In this document: in pieces, positions 44,448 through 56,562 of the stretch
Layout: each line of letters starts with the position of its first letter
How positions within the stretch are numbered: position 1 is the stretch's first letter
Assembly (NCBI GenBank): GCA_002964805.2
Contig: PUDQ02000001.1
Span: forward strand, 2,318,001-2,382,000
From: Trametes villosa
Lineage: Eukaryota > Basidiomycota > Agaricomycetes > Polyporales > Polyporaceae
Reading direction: 5' to 3'
Length of the DNA: 64,000 bases
Notes under the pieces: generated by a model
Database searches by the model: none
Told to the model about the DNA's origin: nothing
Seen by the model: only the letters and a program-made list of their open reading frames with translations
Position numbers and translations under genes: made by a program

Positions 44448-47400
44448 ATGGCCAGTCGACCCACGCTCGCTGCCCTCTTCCGAGTCGGAGCTGCTGCAAT
44501 GCTGTTGTCGCACAGGGTGTTGTGTACCGTGGCTGCGTCGGCGGTGGCATTCTCCGTGCCTGGATTCGCGGAACCGGTCGCGGTGGGCGGCCTCGGGCCT
44601 TCTGTGTTCACGGCCCCAGGGGCGTTCCCGACGTCCGTCTACAAACACTATTACAACTCTCCCACCGCGACCTCGGCCCAACCACAGCCTGTGATCTCTG
44701 ATCCTGTATCTGTGAGTACCCTGGCGGTCAGGGTGTTCTTGGAACAAGCTCACCATTTGCGGAATTGCAGCACAAGATCTATCCGTTTGAGTTGACGAAC
44801 CCAGCGACGATTCCCAAGGTACACTACGGCCAGCTGTTCTGTGTCATTCCGAGCTGACTTTCCCCAAATAGAACAACACGCATGATCCTCACATCCTACC
44901 GCCAAAAGCGTCTGACAGCGTGCTCCTCGAGTCGGCTTTCGCGCAAGTGCTATCGATCGCCACCAACCCCACCTTCGGGGACAACAACTGCGCGCGCTGT
45001 CAGGCAGCCCTCCAGGTTGGCAAGTTCTTGGCTCTGGCATCTCCGGAGCAGGGCCCCGCATTCGCAGTCCGCGTGTGCGAGCACTTCAACTTCAACAAGG
45101 ACTGTGCGACGCAGTTCGGCATCTTCCAGCTCGGGTCGGTCGTCACGCAGGTCATCGCGAACGCGGATGTAGGAGGTCTTGATGGGCAGGTAAGTCTTCG
45201 TCTTCGCGAGCTTGAGTTATGCGACGAGAACTCACGGAGCACGTCTTCAGATGATATGCTCGCACTTCCTCTCGGGACTGTGCCCGGCTCCGACCGCGAC
45301 GCCGCTTAACCTCACGAACTGGTTCGCGAAGCCCAAGCCTAATCCGCTGCCTGCTGCGAAGAAGCCCTCCGGCAAGCGCATGAAGGTGCTGCATATATCC
45401 GACATGCACATCGATCCACGTACGCGAACCGCCTTCTGAGCGCGATCATTGCGCATCGAGAGAGAACTCACGCGATTATCAGGCTATGCGAATGGCGCGG
45501 AGGCCAACTGCACGTCGGGACTGTGCTGTCGCGAGAACAACTTCAACACGCAGAGCCCGCACGAGGCGGTTTTCCCTGCTCCGCGTTATGGCGCATTCCT
45601 CTGGTAAAGCCCTAATCCTCGAGGCAACCTTCCCCCGATGTTATACTGACGCTGTTACTGTAGCGACTCGCCTGTCTCGCTGATTATGTCGGCTCTCGAG
45701 GCAATTCCCGTCCTGTCAGGCACAGAGCGCACCGGGTTCGACTTCACGCTCTACACGGGCGATCTGGTCTCTCACGACTCCGAAAATCAATTGTCGAGGT
45801 GCGTTGCACCCGTGCACCTGGTGTGTACGCAACTGTGCTCATCAAAGATGCTATCGCGTTACAGGGACTACATCCTCTATACTGAGACCCTGATGTACGA
45901 CCTATTCAGACGAATGCTCGGGACGGGACCCGTGTATGCTGCGCTAGGGAACCACGACTCTTACAACCAGTGGGTATTAGTTGACCACTAAGTTGATCGA
46001 CTTGACCTGAAGTACTCTTCTAGAGCGCAAGATGCTCCTCATGCTCTGAACGGCAAACTGGCCGAGCAGTTCAGCTGGTATGCATCATGTGGGCAGGTGC
46101 GGTTATGATACTCATCCTGCACGCCACCAGGAACTACGACCATGTCGCAGCACTGTGGGAACATGAAGGATGGCTCCCCCATTCTGCTGTCGAAACTGCG
46201 CGCGCACATTATGCTGCGTACATGGTCCGACGCAGAGACGGTCTCCGTGTGATCACGTTGAACACCGACTTGTGTACGTGCCTTCCACTTTCAGGGCCTG
46301 CTCCACGCGTTTACCAAACTATCTATCATACAGGGTACTCGTACGTATCCGCACAATCTCCTCAAACGGCTGCAGTTGACGTTGCATCCCAGCGCGAACT
46401 ACTTCAACTATATCAACATGACGAACCCCGATCTCTCTGGCATGCTTCAATTCCTTACCGACGAGCTCCAAGCAGCGGAGGATGCCGGTGAAGCAGGTAT
46501 GAGCCACATTGTGATGCACCTGTCCACTCCCAAGCTGACGCCTCATACAAGTGTGGATCCTGGGACATGTCCTGAGCGGCTGGGATGGCACGAACCCGCT
46601 GCAGAACCCGACCAACCTATGTGAGGCCCGCAGTTTCCTATCGAACGCTCTAATTCAACTGACCGCCTTCCAAACCAGTCTACCAGATGTAAGTGCCGCT
46701 GCCGCTGGGCGTTCGCGGGCTCCTCTCAATTGAAATGACGAAACGCGCAGCGTGGATCGCTTCGCGCCCCATGTCATCAAGGGTGCGTCCCCTCCCTCCC
46801 TCGCCCCTCCATGCCAGTTCCGAACTCTCCCTCTCGCTAGCGGTCTTCTTCGGGCACACGCACGAGGACCAGGTCATGGTGAGTTGACGGCACCCCAAAC
46901 GTCTTCCTCTGCATCCGCGCCTTTCCGGATCTGACACCGGCCTAGATATACTACGCGAACAACGCCACCGATATCAGCGCGCAAACCGCTCGCGCGGTGG
47001 GGTGGGTGCGTAACGCGTTGTCGCGATGCGCCCCCAGGTTGCCGGGGTGTCTGATCAGGAGCCGCTGCAGATCGGGCCGTCGGTCACCCCGTTGACGAAC
47101 CTCAACTCGGGCTTCCGCGTGTACGAGGTCGACTCTGGGGTACGTCTGCTGCACTCCAGCCACATGTCTGGATGCTCCGCCTAACGACCCGTCTTCCCCC
47201 TCGACGCGCTCGTCTTCGTGGCGCAGACCTTCGAAATCGTCGACGCCCATACGTGAGTGCCCTTACGGCACCCGGCCCTCCGCGGCCATGGCGAGTCGCC
47301 ACAGCAGCGCAGACGCTGACGCGCTCCGCAGGTGGAAGAGTGACGTCAACGCGTTCGCGCAGCTCGACGCGCAGCGCGCGCACGGGCCGACCTTCGAGTA

Positions 47401-47810
47401 CGAGTACAGCACCCGCGACGCGTACGGCGCGAGCATCACGGGCTGGGGCCCCAGCGACCCACTCAATGCCACTTGGTGGCATCTGGTGACGGAAGGTGCG
47501 GCCTGCCCGCGCTTGAGGCCTCTTCTCGTCGCTTGGCCTGCCTGCTGACGGGTGAATTCGCCGATATTACTTTGCATAGCTATGGAGGCGGACTCGTCGC
47601 TCGTCACGGTGCGTCGAATTGTTCTCCTTTGGGCGTATGCATGGGTGCTAACCGAGGGTGTAGAAATTCAACACGTTCCAAGGCAAGAGCTCCGTGCGCA
47701 GCCCGCCGTGCACCGGGGACTGCGTCGCGGCGAAGATCTGCTACATACGCAGTGGGAGCGTCCCCATTGCCAAGAAGAACTGTATCCCTGGGTTCGGTTC
47801 GGTCCAGTGA
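44448..47810 (+). CDS. Acid sphingomyelinase-like phosphodiesterase, secreted
   Basis: 21 exons: 44448..44711, 44771..44818, 44872..45189, 45251..45419, 45483..45603, 45664..45798, 45865..45969, 46024..46077, 46131..46273, 46334..46340, 46393..46496, 46552..46620, 46679..46688, 46751..46782, 46841..46878, 46946..47005, 47071..47139, 47227..47252, 47332..47495, 47580..47608, 47664..47810; 703 aa. Cleaves sphingomyelin-type phosphodiesters. A hydrophobic leader is followed by a saposin-B-type Cys pattern (NNCARCQAAL, VCEHFN, DCATQ, CSHFLSGLC). Metallophosphatase ligands: HISDMHIDP, YTGDLVSHD, ALGNHDSYN, WILGHVLSG and FFGHTHEDQ. The C-terminal domain has GFRVYEVDSGTFEIVDAHTW. Exons of 7 nt and 10 nt encode parts of WYS and FYQI that the fold needs. 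Fungi mostly lack sphingomyelin, so the natural substrate may be another phospholipid or sphingolipid. Confidence 0.93.
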
Positions 47811-48258
47811 AAGCTATTCCTGTGGGCGTTGCTTCGGTGGATGAGAAGGGGTACATCGGACGGGTGGAATGGGGGCGTACCCTAGCATATAGCGTCACTT
47901 TTGGTTATGACAGCGTGCCTTATGACAACACTTGCTATCCCATTCAACCTGTTATCGAGAGTTGGGGTGTAGGAGCGATGTCCACATGAGGACATACCAC
48001 ACTTCCTCTAAACGACTGAACCTTCCCAGGAGCATGCGACACTTGTTGCACGGGAGCGCACGGCTCGACAAGGCTTGACCCCAGACCCCAGATTTCAAAG
48101 GCGGCTTCCCGCCCCACACACAAGGACATACAGATCCAGCAAAGCTATTCCTTTTGTTGTACAATCCGGGTATGTCCTACATAAATACACTGGCGCAGCG
48201 TGGACGCGCGCGCTCGCTATTGGTGGTATCTACGGACGGGCTCGGGCCCCGGGCGCGC
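47811..48258. other. Convergent 3' regions
   Basis: 448 bp between the stops of the sphingomyelinase and the metalloprotease. No feature recognised. Confidence 0.5.
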
Positions 48259-49540
48259 TTAGGCGAGCGAGGGGTTGTTCTCCGCGAAGTACTCGTGGCT
48301 GTCGGCGTTGATGACGGCCTGCGAGGGGTTGCTCTTCGCGAGGCTCTTGGCCGCGCTCTGGCCGTAGACGACGTCGTCGGTGCCGCCGTTGCGCGTGAAG
48401 TGGCTCGACTCGTGGATGATCGTGCCCGCCTTGGAGTCCGTGCCGGTCGCGGGGGCGGACCAGAAGGCACCGCAGAGGGTGATGTAGCCGAAGCTGCGAG
48501 GAAGAGCGCGTAAGCAAGGCAGTAGTGGGGGAGACAGCGGAAGAAACGTACTTGTCGGGCGAGACGTAGGCGTAGGTGCCGGAGTCCGTGCAGGAGCAGT
48601 CGAAGGTGAACGACGTGAAGTCGTTACCGGCGATGTTCGTGAAGTGGCTGAGCACGGTGCTATGGCGCGAGCTCGTGTACGCGCCGAACCAGGTCGTGTA
48701 GCGCGTCGTCGCCGCGGTGTGGCTCGTGAGGTAACTGGGAGGAAGGCGCGCGTGGTCAACACGTCGATCGGCAACAGTAGGCGCTACGGGGCACTCACGA
48801 CTTCGCGTTGGTGGCGTAGGTCTTGGCGTTGGGGCCCGCGGTGGTCAGGGCGCTCTGCTGGGAGGAAGAGCAGCTCTTGTAGGTCTGGCGCTTGCCGAGG
48901 TTCGCCGTGGGGCGGGCGACGGCGAGCTTGCCCTTGACGGCGGCGACGTGGGTCTCGTGCTCGGCACGGATCTCGACGGCCTCGTTCGTGACAGGGTCGA
49001 CGAAGTGGAAGAGGTTGGCGGGCTCGACGGTGTACTTGCCCTCACCGGGGAGGGTGAAGTTGTACGCGGCCGAGACTGGTGGGCGGTTAGGCCAAGTTAC
49101 TATATTGAGCGATAGTAGACTTACGATCGTGCGTCACGGAGACGGACTCGCCGGGGGCAAGGACGGTGAAGAGCGACTCATCCGAGCCCTTGGCGGCCAG
49201 GCTGGGGACGTACTTGGCCTGAACGACGGGTAAGTACTGAGTATATGCTGGCAGAGGGAAGCGTGCATACCTTGATACCAATGAAGCTCGGGCTCGCGCC
49301 GGCATCGGTGGTGATGTCGAAGGTGTGAGCCGGGAGCGTGTTCAGGGCACCGCGGGGGTCGTTGAGCAGCTTGAGGGTCTCGTCACCGGTGTTGACGAGG
49401 GTGGTGGTGACCTTCAAGTTGTCGACACCATCGACCGCCTCGGGTCCGGAGACCTTGAGGGACAGGCCGCGCTCCGCAGAGACTGCGACGGCGGAGGCCG
49501 CGAGGGCGACAAGGGCGGCACGGAGGGCAGAGGAGAACAT
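48259..49540 (-). CDS. Peptidyl-Lys metallopeptidase (M35 deuterolysin family), secreted
   Basis: Exons 49271..49540, 49125..49218, 48799..49075, 48552..48734, 48259..48493; 352 aa preproprotein. An aspzincin endopeptidase that in Grifola and Armillaria cuts before lysine. A signal peptide (MFSSALRAALVALAASAVAV) and a propeptide of about 160 residues end at a kexin-like LGKR site (Arg184). The mature enzyme is about 167 aa, the size of the known Lys-N enzymes, with TAATTRYTTWFGAYTSSRHS. Zinc site HESSH (His302, His306) with the third ligand Asp in GGTDD (Asp315), and conserved Cys residues in FDCSCTDSG and TLCGAFW. Secreted outside the cell for nitrogen acquisition or processing of other proteins. 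Confidence 0.94.
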
Positions 49541-49626
49541 GGTGGCGAGAGGAGGTGCTCAACGACGAACGTGCGGCTGGTGAACGGAGGACCGGTGACC
49601 GAGGAGACATGGCGTTGCAGTACAGG

Positions 49627-49633
49627 TTTTATA
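49627..49633 (-). promoter_or_regulatory. TATA box of metallopeptidase gene
   Basis: TATAAAA on the minus strand, 87 bp before the start codon; the best TATA match in the window, consistent with inducible, strong expression. Confidence 0.7.
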
Positions 49634-51973
49634 GACCGAGGGCGATGGGGTTGTTGACGCCATCGTGCAGGCGGAGGCAGGCGGGGCGGATGGGACCATG
49701 TTGTCGGGCCCGGGATAAGGGTCGGAGAAGCATGCAGCACAAGCAATGCAGATGCCAAGACAGTGGAGACGCGTGATGGAGAACGACGCTCGGCAGGAGT
49801 ATTCGAAGTACCAGCTAGCAACGGAGATCGAGCAGGAGACCGGCCGCAGAATCGGGCAGCTGCCCAGGCCCCAGACCATGGCGTTGGGGGAATCCCGCTC
49901 GCTGGCGTAGAGACTGGCCAAACATGCCGTACATGCAAAATGAAAGAGTACCTTCGTGGTACTGCATTGAGGTACCTATGGAGAGGTAGGATGCCGCCAG
50001 GCAACCGAGACCGACAGGCCTAGTGCAACGTTCTTGAAGAATGTACCTGAGATAGGTCGTGCAAGGGCCCTGGCCAACAAGAAACGGTGCATTGAGCTGT
50101 CTGATAGGCCTGCGAAGCTCGCTCAGTGCGCCTAGCTCTCGCGGTGCACATGCATTCCGTATATCGCTGCACATTGAGGAGGAAGCACGAGCTGAAGAGA
50201 CAGATAGGCAAAGGTTGACAAGGCTTGGCAGACCCATTCCTGGCGTTCGCAATACGGAGGCGGAATGCCGTATCGCGCGCTGGGCTGCCGGAGAACATAG
50301 AGGAGAAGCAGGTGGACAGGGAATAGGCGTGGCGGATACCAGATGGGGGCGAGAGCACATGGGAGTTGGATGGAGAGAACAGCCGGCAGGCGCCTAAGCG
50401 GAGTGTGCCATCTGCGCTGCATTCAACGCCTCCCTCCCGCTTTATCTCGACCATATGCGACCCACCCGCCCATCTTCAGCTGACAACGCCTCGCCAGCAC
50501 GATCCCTCGCCGTACATGTGCCCCCATGGCGCCCCTCGTATCTCGCGATCCCCCTCCAATTTCGCGGAAGCAGCTGCCGCCGGTACACAACCGCCGGGTG
50601 CGACCCTCGGCGGTCCGCGACACAACTCCTCGCGATCGGTGCACATGCGTACTCGGTGGGTGTGTGGATTGCGTCATGTCAGCTCAATCGTGCACACCGC
50701 CGACGGGTCGTACGGCCGGCGTGTTTCTCGCAACTAAACAGTAAATATCTGGTTGGGTCTGGTAACCACAAACATATATGATACGAGGACTGAAGAAAAG
50801 CGATTTCGTGCTCGGGGTCTTCCACTTTCACTGGCACCTCGGAAAGAGGCGTGGCACCCGTGGCGGGAAATGTTAGGGGAATGACGAAGGTGAATGGGCC
50901 GAGATCGGCGTACCCTCGGGTTTCCCTCGAGAGACAGATTACTAGGCTCCGTCAGTCGACGAAAAAGCTCGCTTCGCCGCCACGCACACCGCATTCTGGT
51001 TTCAAGCAGACAGCTGAGCCGGTGTGTCCTTCAGGTTAATTCTGTCAAGAAGCATGGGAGATCTTCGCCCGCTTCATTGGGCACTGCGACTCTAGTTGGG
51101 CGCTAATAGCTCGGTTGGGCGTCTGTGTGGTCAATACCGTGAAACCACCCATCGGCCTGGTTTACATTCGATACAGCACCACCGAGGCTGTAAACTTCCA
51201 CGATGGCGGATTAATGTTGTATGAATGCGCATGGAAAGTCTCAGCCCTTGAGATCAACGAATGCATGAGTTACAGCCTGTGTAAATATTGTGGCTCCTCC
51301 AGTTTGCGAAGCGTGAAATTTGTACTTGTTTGTCCCCCGCAAAGACGTCCGGCTCACCCCCTAGACACTGAATGCTCGCTTCGCTCGCAATCATCTAGGA
51401 ACCCTCGAAGTTGGAGGTTTGGCGGGACCCCATCGCCTACGTTGGCTTATAGACTTGTGGATACACGGGTGGCATGATCTGTAATCGAGGCAGGCAACTT
51501 TCGTAGTGAGACAGATGGAAGAGGGCGGCAAGCCAAAAGGTGAGCCGAGAGGCTCGTCGAGACGCTTCAAGAATGCTTCGGTGGTAAGTTTATTCTGAGG
51601 GCCTACAACTTGAGCCTTTTGCAGCAATCTTGGCACATGTAGAACTGCCAAGGCATATGTATACGGCTGAGTGTCAATCTTCTAAACGAGATTCCCGAAC
51701 TGACACCTCCTGTCGACAGATTTGCCCACGCTTGTGGGTCCACGCCTATACCACAAGGTTGCCGGCGAGGCATCCCAATCGAGACCTGGCCCTAGCAAGG
51801 CCGCTTAACCCTCGCATGTCCTCTCGAGACTCAAAGCTATAGTCCAAGCAGCAGCATAGTCCGAGCCACTGACCCTTCAACAATGCGGGTCAAAGCGATT
51901 GTCCCATATAACGGGTTGCCGCGAGCCGGTAACTGCACCCCAGCACATCCGACACCAGCCTCACTTCGACGCC
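49634..51973. other. Gene-poor region, 2.3 kb
   Basis: No gene supported. A pyrimidine-rich stretch with overlapping frames (50366-50781) lacks motifs. A tRNA A-box-like tagctcggttggg at 51107 has no B box or pairing arms. CATATAAC at 51905 lies about 65 bp before the next ATG and may be its TATA element. Confidence 0.5.
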
Positions 51974-52808
51974 ATGGCCGCCCTCACCCTCCAGAACAAC
52001 CGCCCGCTGCAGATCAACTTCAACTCCGCCACCTACACCTTCACCCAGCCCGCGGGCCACTTCCCCGCCACCGAGCTGACCGTCGTCGGCGAGGCGGAGC
52101 CGCGGACCTTCCAGTCTGCGCCGCTCATCCTCACGTACAACGGCGCGCACTGCGTCTACCGCGGCTTCATGGTGCACCGCGGCGGCAAGAACCCTGCTTC
52201 GGCGCGCCCGATCGAGGTCGCGCTGAAGTGGGTCGTTGGGCGGGAGCGTATCGCCCGCCTGGCGCAGGAGGCCGAAATTTACGAAACGAGGCTCGGGAAG
52301 GTACGGGGCATCGCGGTGCCCGAGTACTACGGATTCTTCACCGGAAGTGTCGAAGGCGCGGACGTCGCTTGCATCATCCTTGAGTGGTGCAGCGGCCCCG
52401 AAATCTACGACGTTCAGGAGTTGAAGTACGTGCCCTCAGATACCATCTCCTCCGAACCGTCCGTACTCACCCGTCTCGTCTTCTAGTCGCCAGCGGATGC
52501 TGGCCGCTCTCAAGCTACATAACGTCGGTGTTATGCACGGCAGACTGCTCGACCCTCGCCACTTCCTCTTGATGCGCGACGGCACGCTCCGCATTGTCGA
52601 TTTTTCGACTGCAAAAGCCCACCAGTGCCCCGGGGCGCTCCCACTTACCATGGGAGCCGCTGGCGACGCACGGCCAGCGGAGAGCTGCGGCGAGCTCGAC
52701 GTGATGGAATCGCGCTTCGGCGTGGACGCGGAGCGGCATGGGCGGGAGCTGCGCTGGGCGAACGGGATGTATCCCGAGTTCGTCAGCAGCTTCTTCTATA
52801 GATACTAG
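51974..52808 (+). CDS. Degenerate protein-kinase-like protein A
   Basis: Exons 51974..52425 and 52487..52808; 257 aa. The sequence follows a reduced protein-kinase fold: the beta3 lysine in EVALKWVVG, an alpha-C-type glutamate in AQEAEIYE, the hinge IILEWCSG, then a loop where HRD would be that reads MHGRLLDPRHFLL, and DFG replaced by DFS (RIVDFSTAK). It ends shortly after, so the usual activation segment and C-lobe helices are missing. Catalysis is doubtful. It is clearly paralogous to the gene at 55220: both share PI..A.KW..G and VP..YGF.TG.VEG with LEWC. I infer a pseudokinase or kinase-derived binding protein. Confidence 0.75.
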
Positions 52809-52963
52809 ACGCAAAAGTGGCCGCTTCGGGGCCCAACAACCATAGATGTCGTACAGTCAAAATTCTCCAGTCTTCATACACCTAATGCCAATCATCTCCA
52901 CATCATCTATGTCTACGTCCTAAAGCTACAGTGCCTAATCAAAACACTCGTAAGTTACAAGCA

Positions 52964-54640
52964 TCAGATCTCGTCCTTGTACAGGTCCCAGCCCTTCCGG
53001 TGTCCGCATCCGTCCGCATGCTCAGCATCTCGCCCCGACCCGGCGATGCACAACAAAGGGCAGGAGTGGCCAGTCCGGGCGCCTCCCGCTGCCTGGTCAT
53101 CCCCCACAACATTGAGCAGAAAGGCACTCTCCTCCTTCATGTCGACGAGTCCGACGAGTCCCTCCTCTCCGTATTCCTCTTCTTCCTCCCATTCGGGCGA
53201 GCCCCTGTCCGCGAAACGCACCACGCGCGAGACGCCGTTCCGCCAGCTCGTGAGGTGCCGCAAGCGGATTGCCTGCAGTCGTGCTACACCCGCCGCCCAG
53301 CCGCTTCCAAATGCCTCCCTGACGTCCTCGTACAACCCCGGCACGAGCGGAACCGGGAAGCTCGTCGCCAGAGAGCACAGTGCAGGAGCCGACGGTAACA
53401 CGCGGATCTTCTGGTCGCGCTTCGGTATCCGCTGCGAGGGTATATCCCTGTTCGGCTGCAGCGCGCTCTCCGGGTCCGGCGCGCGCAGCGAGATCGTCGC
53501 GGTCGCGAGGCCCTTGCGGCCGCGGCGCCCCTTCTTCGCGCGCGTCGCCGCCTCCTGCGCGTTCTCCTCGGCGTAGTACGCGTCGACCCACGCGCGCAGC
53601 TTCTTCTCGCGCTCGCTCGCCCGCGCGACGCCCGCGAGCGCCATCGCCTCGCCGAGCTCCGCCCACTGCTGGAACGGGTCGCCCGCGTCGAGCTGCACGT
53701 CCGTGCGCTTGCTCACGATCGGGCAGCCGTCGAGCACGAGCACCTGGAGGTCGCGCAGGCGCCCGAGCAGGCCCGCGATGTCGTGGCTGCTGACGTTGCT
53801 CGTGGAGAGGTCGAGGAACTCGAGCGCGGGGAAGGAGTGCATCACGGCGTGGAGGTGGCGGGCGATTTGGCGCCCGGGTATGCGGAGGCGGAAGTGCTTC
53901 AGGCCGTCTGCGAGTGGGGATACTGCTAGCGCGGATAGTGGGTCTAGCCGGAAGAACACGAGTGGTTGAGCGAAGTTTGTGGGCGCGATTTCGGGGTCGA
54001 GAGGGTCCTGCACGATGGATAGTACGGGTAGTGTAGGCTCTGGCCAAGCAGATAGCGCGAGGATGGTCGAATCAAAGTACGCTCCCTGTTCCTGATCAGC
54101 ACTTTATATCGGGGCGTTCCAAAGCTAATGAGTATCACCTTGAGGAACTGATAGTAAGTAGCCCTCTGAACGCTAGAGAGGCAATCAATCGCACGCTTTT
54201 GGGTTACGGACGGCAGGAAAGCAGACATACTATGGACGAAACCGCATGGAAAGGAAACGCAAGTCTAGTCGAGGTTTCTGGAAGATCTCCTCAAGATGCT
54301 CTGGAGCAAAGTTGGGCCCAATGTACATCTTGAGGGACCTCAAAGAGGGCATAAGAGCCATAAGATTCACGAAGACGTCCGCATCGGCAATCCAGCTCTC
54401 AAACGCGAATTCGCGAACTAGGGCAGCATCTTCAGGAGCATTCCGAAGGCGGCGGTAGAGCTGGAAGATTGGATCTCCATGTCTGAGGTGTATCTTCTCA
54501 AAGAGCAGATGTGTGGGTACCGGGCTCCGGGGGATGGCCCTGCTCAACGCGAGGAGCGATTGATTGAAGGAATCGTGATCAAAGAAAGAGACGATGTCGT
54601 ATAGCAGCTCTGCAGGCAAGATGTCCAGGGATGCGGTCAT
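52964..54640 (-). CDS. F-box-like/LRR-type protein 1
   Basis: Exons 54231..54640, 54139..54172, 52964..54091; 523 aa. The N-terminus MTASLDILPAELLYDIVSFF fits an F-box helix pair (LPxELLxxIxxF), which would dock to Skp1 in an SCF ubiquitin ligase. Leucine-rich segments follow: NLMALMPSLRSLKMYI, GLKHFRLRIPGRQIARHLH, FPALEFLDLSTSNVS, RLRDLQVLVLDGCPI. The C-terminal third departs from the repeats: basic RAKKGRRGRKG and acidic WEEEEEYGEEG. The exon 1 donor (gtatgt) is canonical and gives RFRPYVQRATYY in phase. An earlier in-frame Met lies at 54697. Target unknown. Confidence 0.78.
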
Positions 54641-55219
54641 TCCAAGCGCGAAGACGACACGAGAGAAGGCGGGCAGAGTAGGATAGCGTGAAGTCAAGAC
54701 GGAAGACTCTCAGAAGCCATAGACGTGCTCGGAGCTGCAACAAGCTGTGCGCCAAACTCACCGCGCTGAATCATCATCACCACCAACCTTCATCTCGCAT
54801 TTCCACTCCTCCTGCTATTCCCGGGCAGTCAGGCCAACCCATGTCCTCGTTATCGCCGGAGAAGTCGAGATGGATATGAGGGACGATCATCGTAGCAATA
54901 CGGAGCGGCAGTCAAAGAAACATGGGCGGCTGTGTAGAGATTGCCCCAGATGTTTGACGCTGACAAGCACTCGTCCCAAGATGGGGAACTCTTCAAGAGG
55001 GTTATCTCTTCGTCCTCCTACAATAGGTGATAGCATCCGAGAACGAACCTATGAATGCGTTGCCTCCCGTGCCGACAGGTGATGTTGTTTAATAGGATCT
55101 TGAACCGGTATATCATACAACACAAGTATCCGCGATTGTCACATTCCCTAACACACAACCCAATGCTGAACAGGAAAGAAACATAGAACGTAGCACGCAG
55201 CGACCCATCTGGGAGGACG
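54641..55219. other. Intergenic: F-box gene 1 promoter and kinase-like B 3' region
   Basis: 579 bp, both neighbours on the minus strand. No gene or repeat recognised. Confidence 0.5.
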
Positions 55220-56069
55220 CTAGTAGGGCCTCCAGCGAGTCTCCTCCAGACCACCTGCGACCGCCCTCCGCCAGTGCACCTCAGCGTAACAAAGCTCCCT
55301 GCACTTGTCGTCCAAGCACACCTCCAGACTATCGCGCTCGTCCAAGCCTCCGGCGCACTTGTGCACCTTAGCCAGCTGGAAACCGACGATTCGGATCGTC
55401 CCGTCCTGGGCGTGCAAGAAGTGCCGGCCATCTTGCAAACGCAGGGAATCGCGCCGGTCGTACAGCTGTCCGTGCTTGATGCCCGCATCATGAAGTTGCT
55501 TCACCGCGTCCATCCGCGCAAACCTACCGCGCGGGTCAGCTGTTGTGCGCAGCGCGGGATGCAGGGGGTGGAAGCACTCACAACTCGGCCTCCGTCGGCT
55601 TCCCAAACGTCACCCACTCCTGGTCCGGGCACCACTCCAGGACGAGGCACCCTATCTCGATGCCCTCGACGGTCCCGGTGTAAAAGCCGTAGAAGACGGG
55701 CACGACCTTCCCCTGGAGCCCTCGCATCGGCCCCGTGTACAGGCTGGCCTCCTTGCGCAACGCCCGGATAGCGCGCTCGCCCCGCATCCACTTTACGGCG
55801 GCATGGATGGGGGCCGCCTGCGGCTCCCTGGGCGCGGGGTAATGAGACAATTCGGCGTGGTACAAGCGGCCGCTGTCCGTCTTCCCGACGACGTGGTCGT
55901 CCTTCCAGTCGTCCTTCCCGATGCTCCAAGAGGCGTACGGTGGCTGCTCGGAGACATGCGCTACGAGGTTGTGCTGGTATTCGGCGCCGGGGTCGGCCCA
56001 GAGGCGGTACATCGCCGCCTTGCTGTCCGCGCGCGCGAAGGTGATGTCGATGGTGCGAGGGACCTGCAT
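55220..56069 (-). CDS. Degenerate protein-kinase-like protein B
   Basis: Exons 55582..56069 and 55220..55523; 263 aa. Paralogue of the gene at 51974 with the same two-exon layout and the intron at the equivalent point after the hinge. Retained: beta3 lysine in AAVKWMRG, a glutamate in LRKEASLY, and LVLEWCPDQ. Lost: the HRD region reads KHGQLYDRR, with an extra short segment, and DFG is GFQ (RIVGFQLAK), so metal-binding aspartate is gone. The N-terminal ~90 residues are longer than in A and include ASWSIGKDDWKDDHVVGK. Almost certainly inactive as a kinase; possibly a scaffold or substrate adaptor. Confidence 0.75.
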
Positions 56070-56146
56070 GGTGCGTCTTCTAGCAGGCGGCTTTTTTGTG
56101 TTGGAGAGGTGGGTGTTCGTCTGCGGCGAACATTCACGGTGGTCAT

Positions 56147-56153
56147 CTTTATA
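56147..56153 (-). promoter_or_regulatory. TATA box of kinase-like B
   Basis: TATAAAG on the minus strand, 78 bp before the start codon. Confidence 0.55.
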
Positions 56154-56562
56154 CAGATGGAGACTGTGGCCAGAGGCCCTCGTTGTTCTCCCGAGCTTTG
56201 GATAGGCGGGACAATGCCTGTCGTCCATTTAGCCGTGGCTGATCGATGCGCTGCTTTGCCACGCACCCGCATATGTTCGTCTCTTTGGGCATGCCATGGC
56301 ACGACCGGCACTGAATAGGACACCGGACCATGCGCCACTACAGCAATTCGCCACGGGTGGTTAACAAATGAAACCACCTGAGTATACAGCTTGTTAAACG
56401 TCCGCGCACTGAAGCTAGGCGTTCAACATTCATTTCTGAAGAGTTGTGAGTTGAGTATCTATGAACTATACTATACAAGAGCGGTACAAAGCAATACAGC
56501 CAGACGTACATCCATCGGTATCAGACAGCAGTCCGAGCCACCGCAGCCTCTCCAAGCCCCCT
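56154..56562. other. Intergenic: kinase-like B distal promoter and F-box gene 2 3' region
   Basis: About 400 bp. No gene, repeat or RNA feature recognised. Confidence 0.5.

Noticed and set aside
44057..44756. Overlapping minus-strand frames of 175-184 codons
   Set aside because: They mostly cover the promoter and first exon of the sphingomyelinase antisense and contain no recognisable motif.
49414..50004. 196-codon minus-strand frame upstream of the metalloprotease
   Set aside because: It runs through the TATA box and start of the protease in a different frame; Ser/Pro-rich with no motif.
51100..51190. tRNA A-box-like sequence tagctcggttggg
   Set aside because: No B box, no acceptor or T-arm pairing within 100 bp, so no tRNA can be folded.
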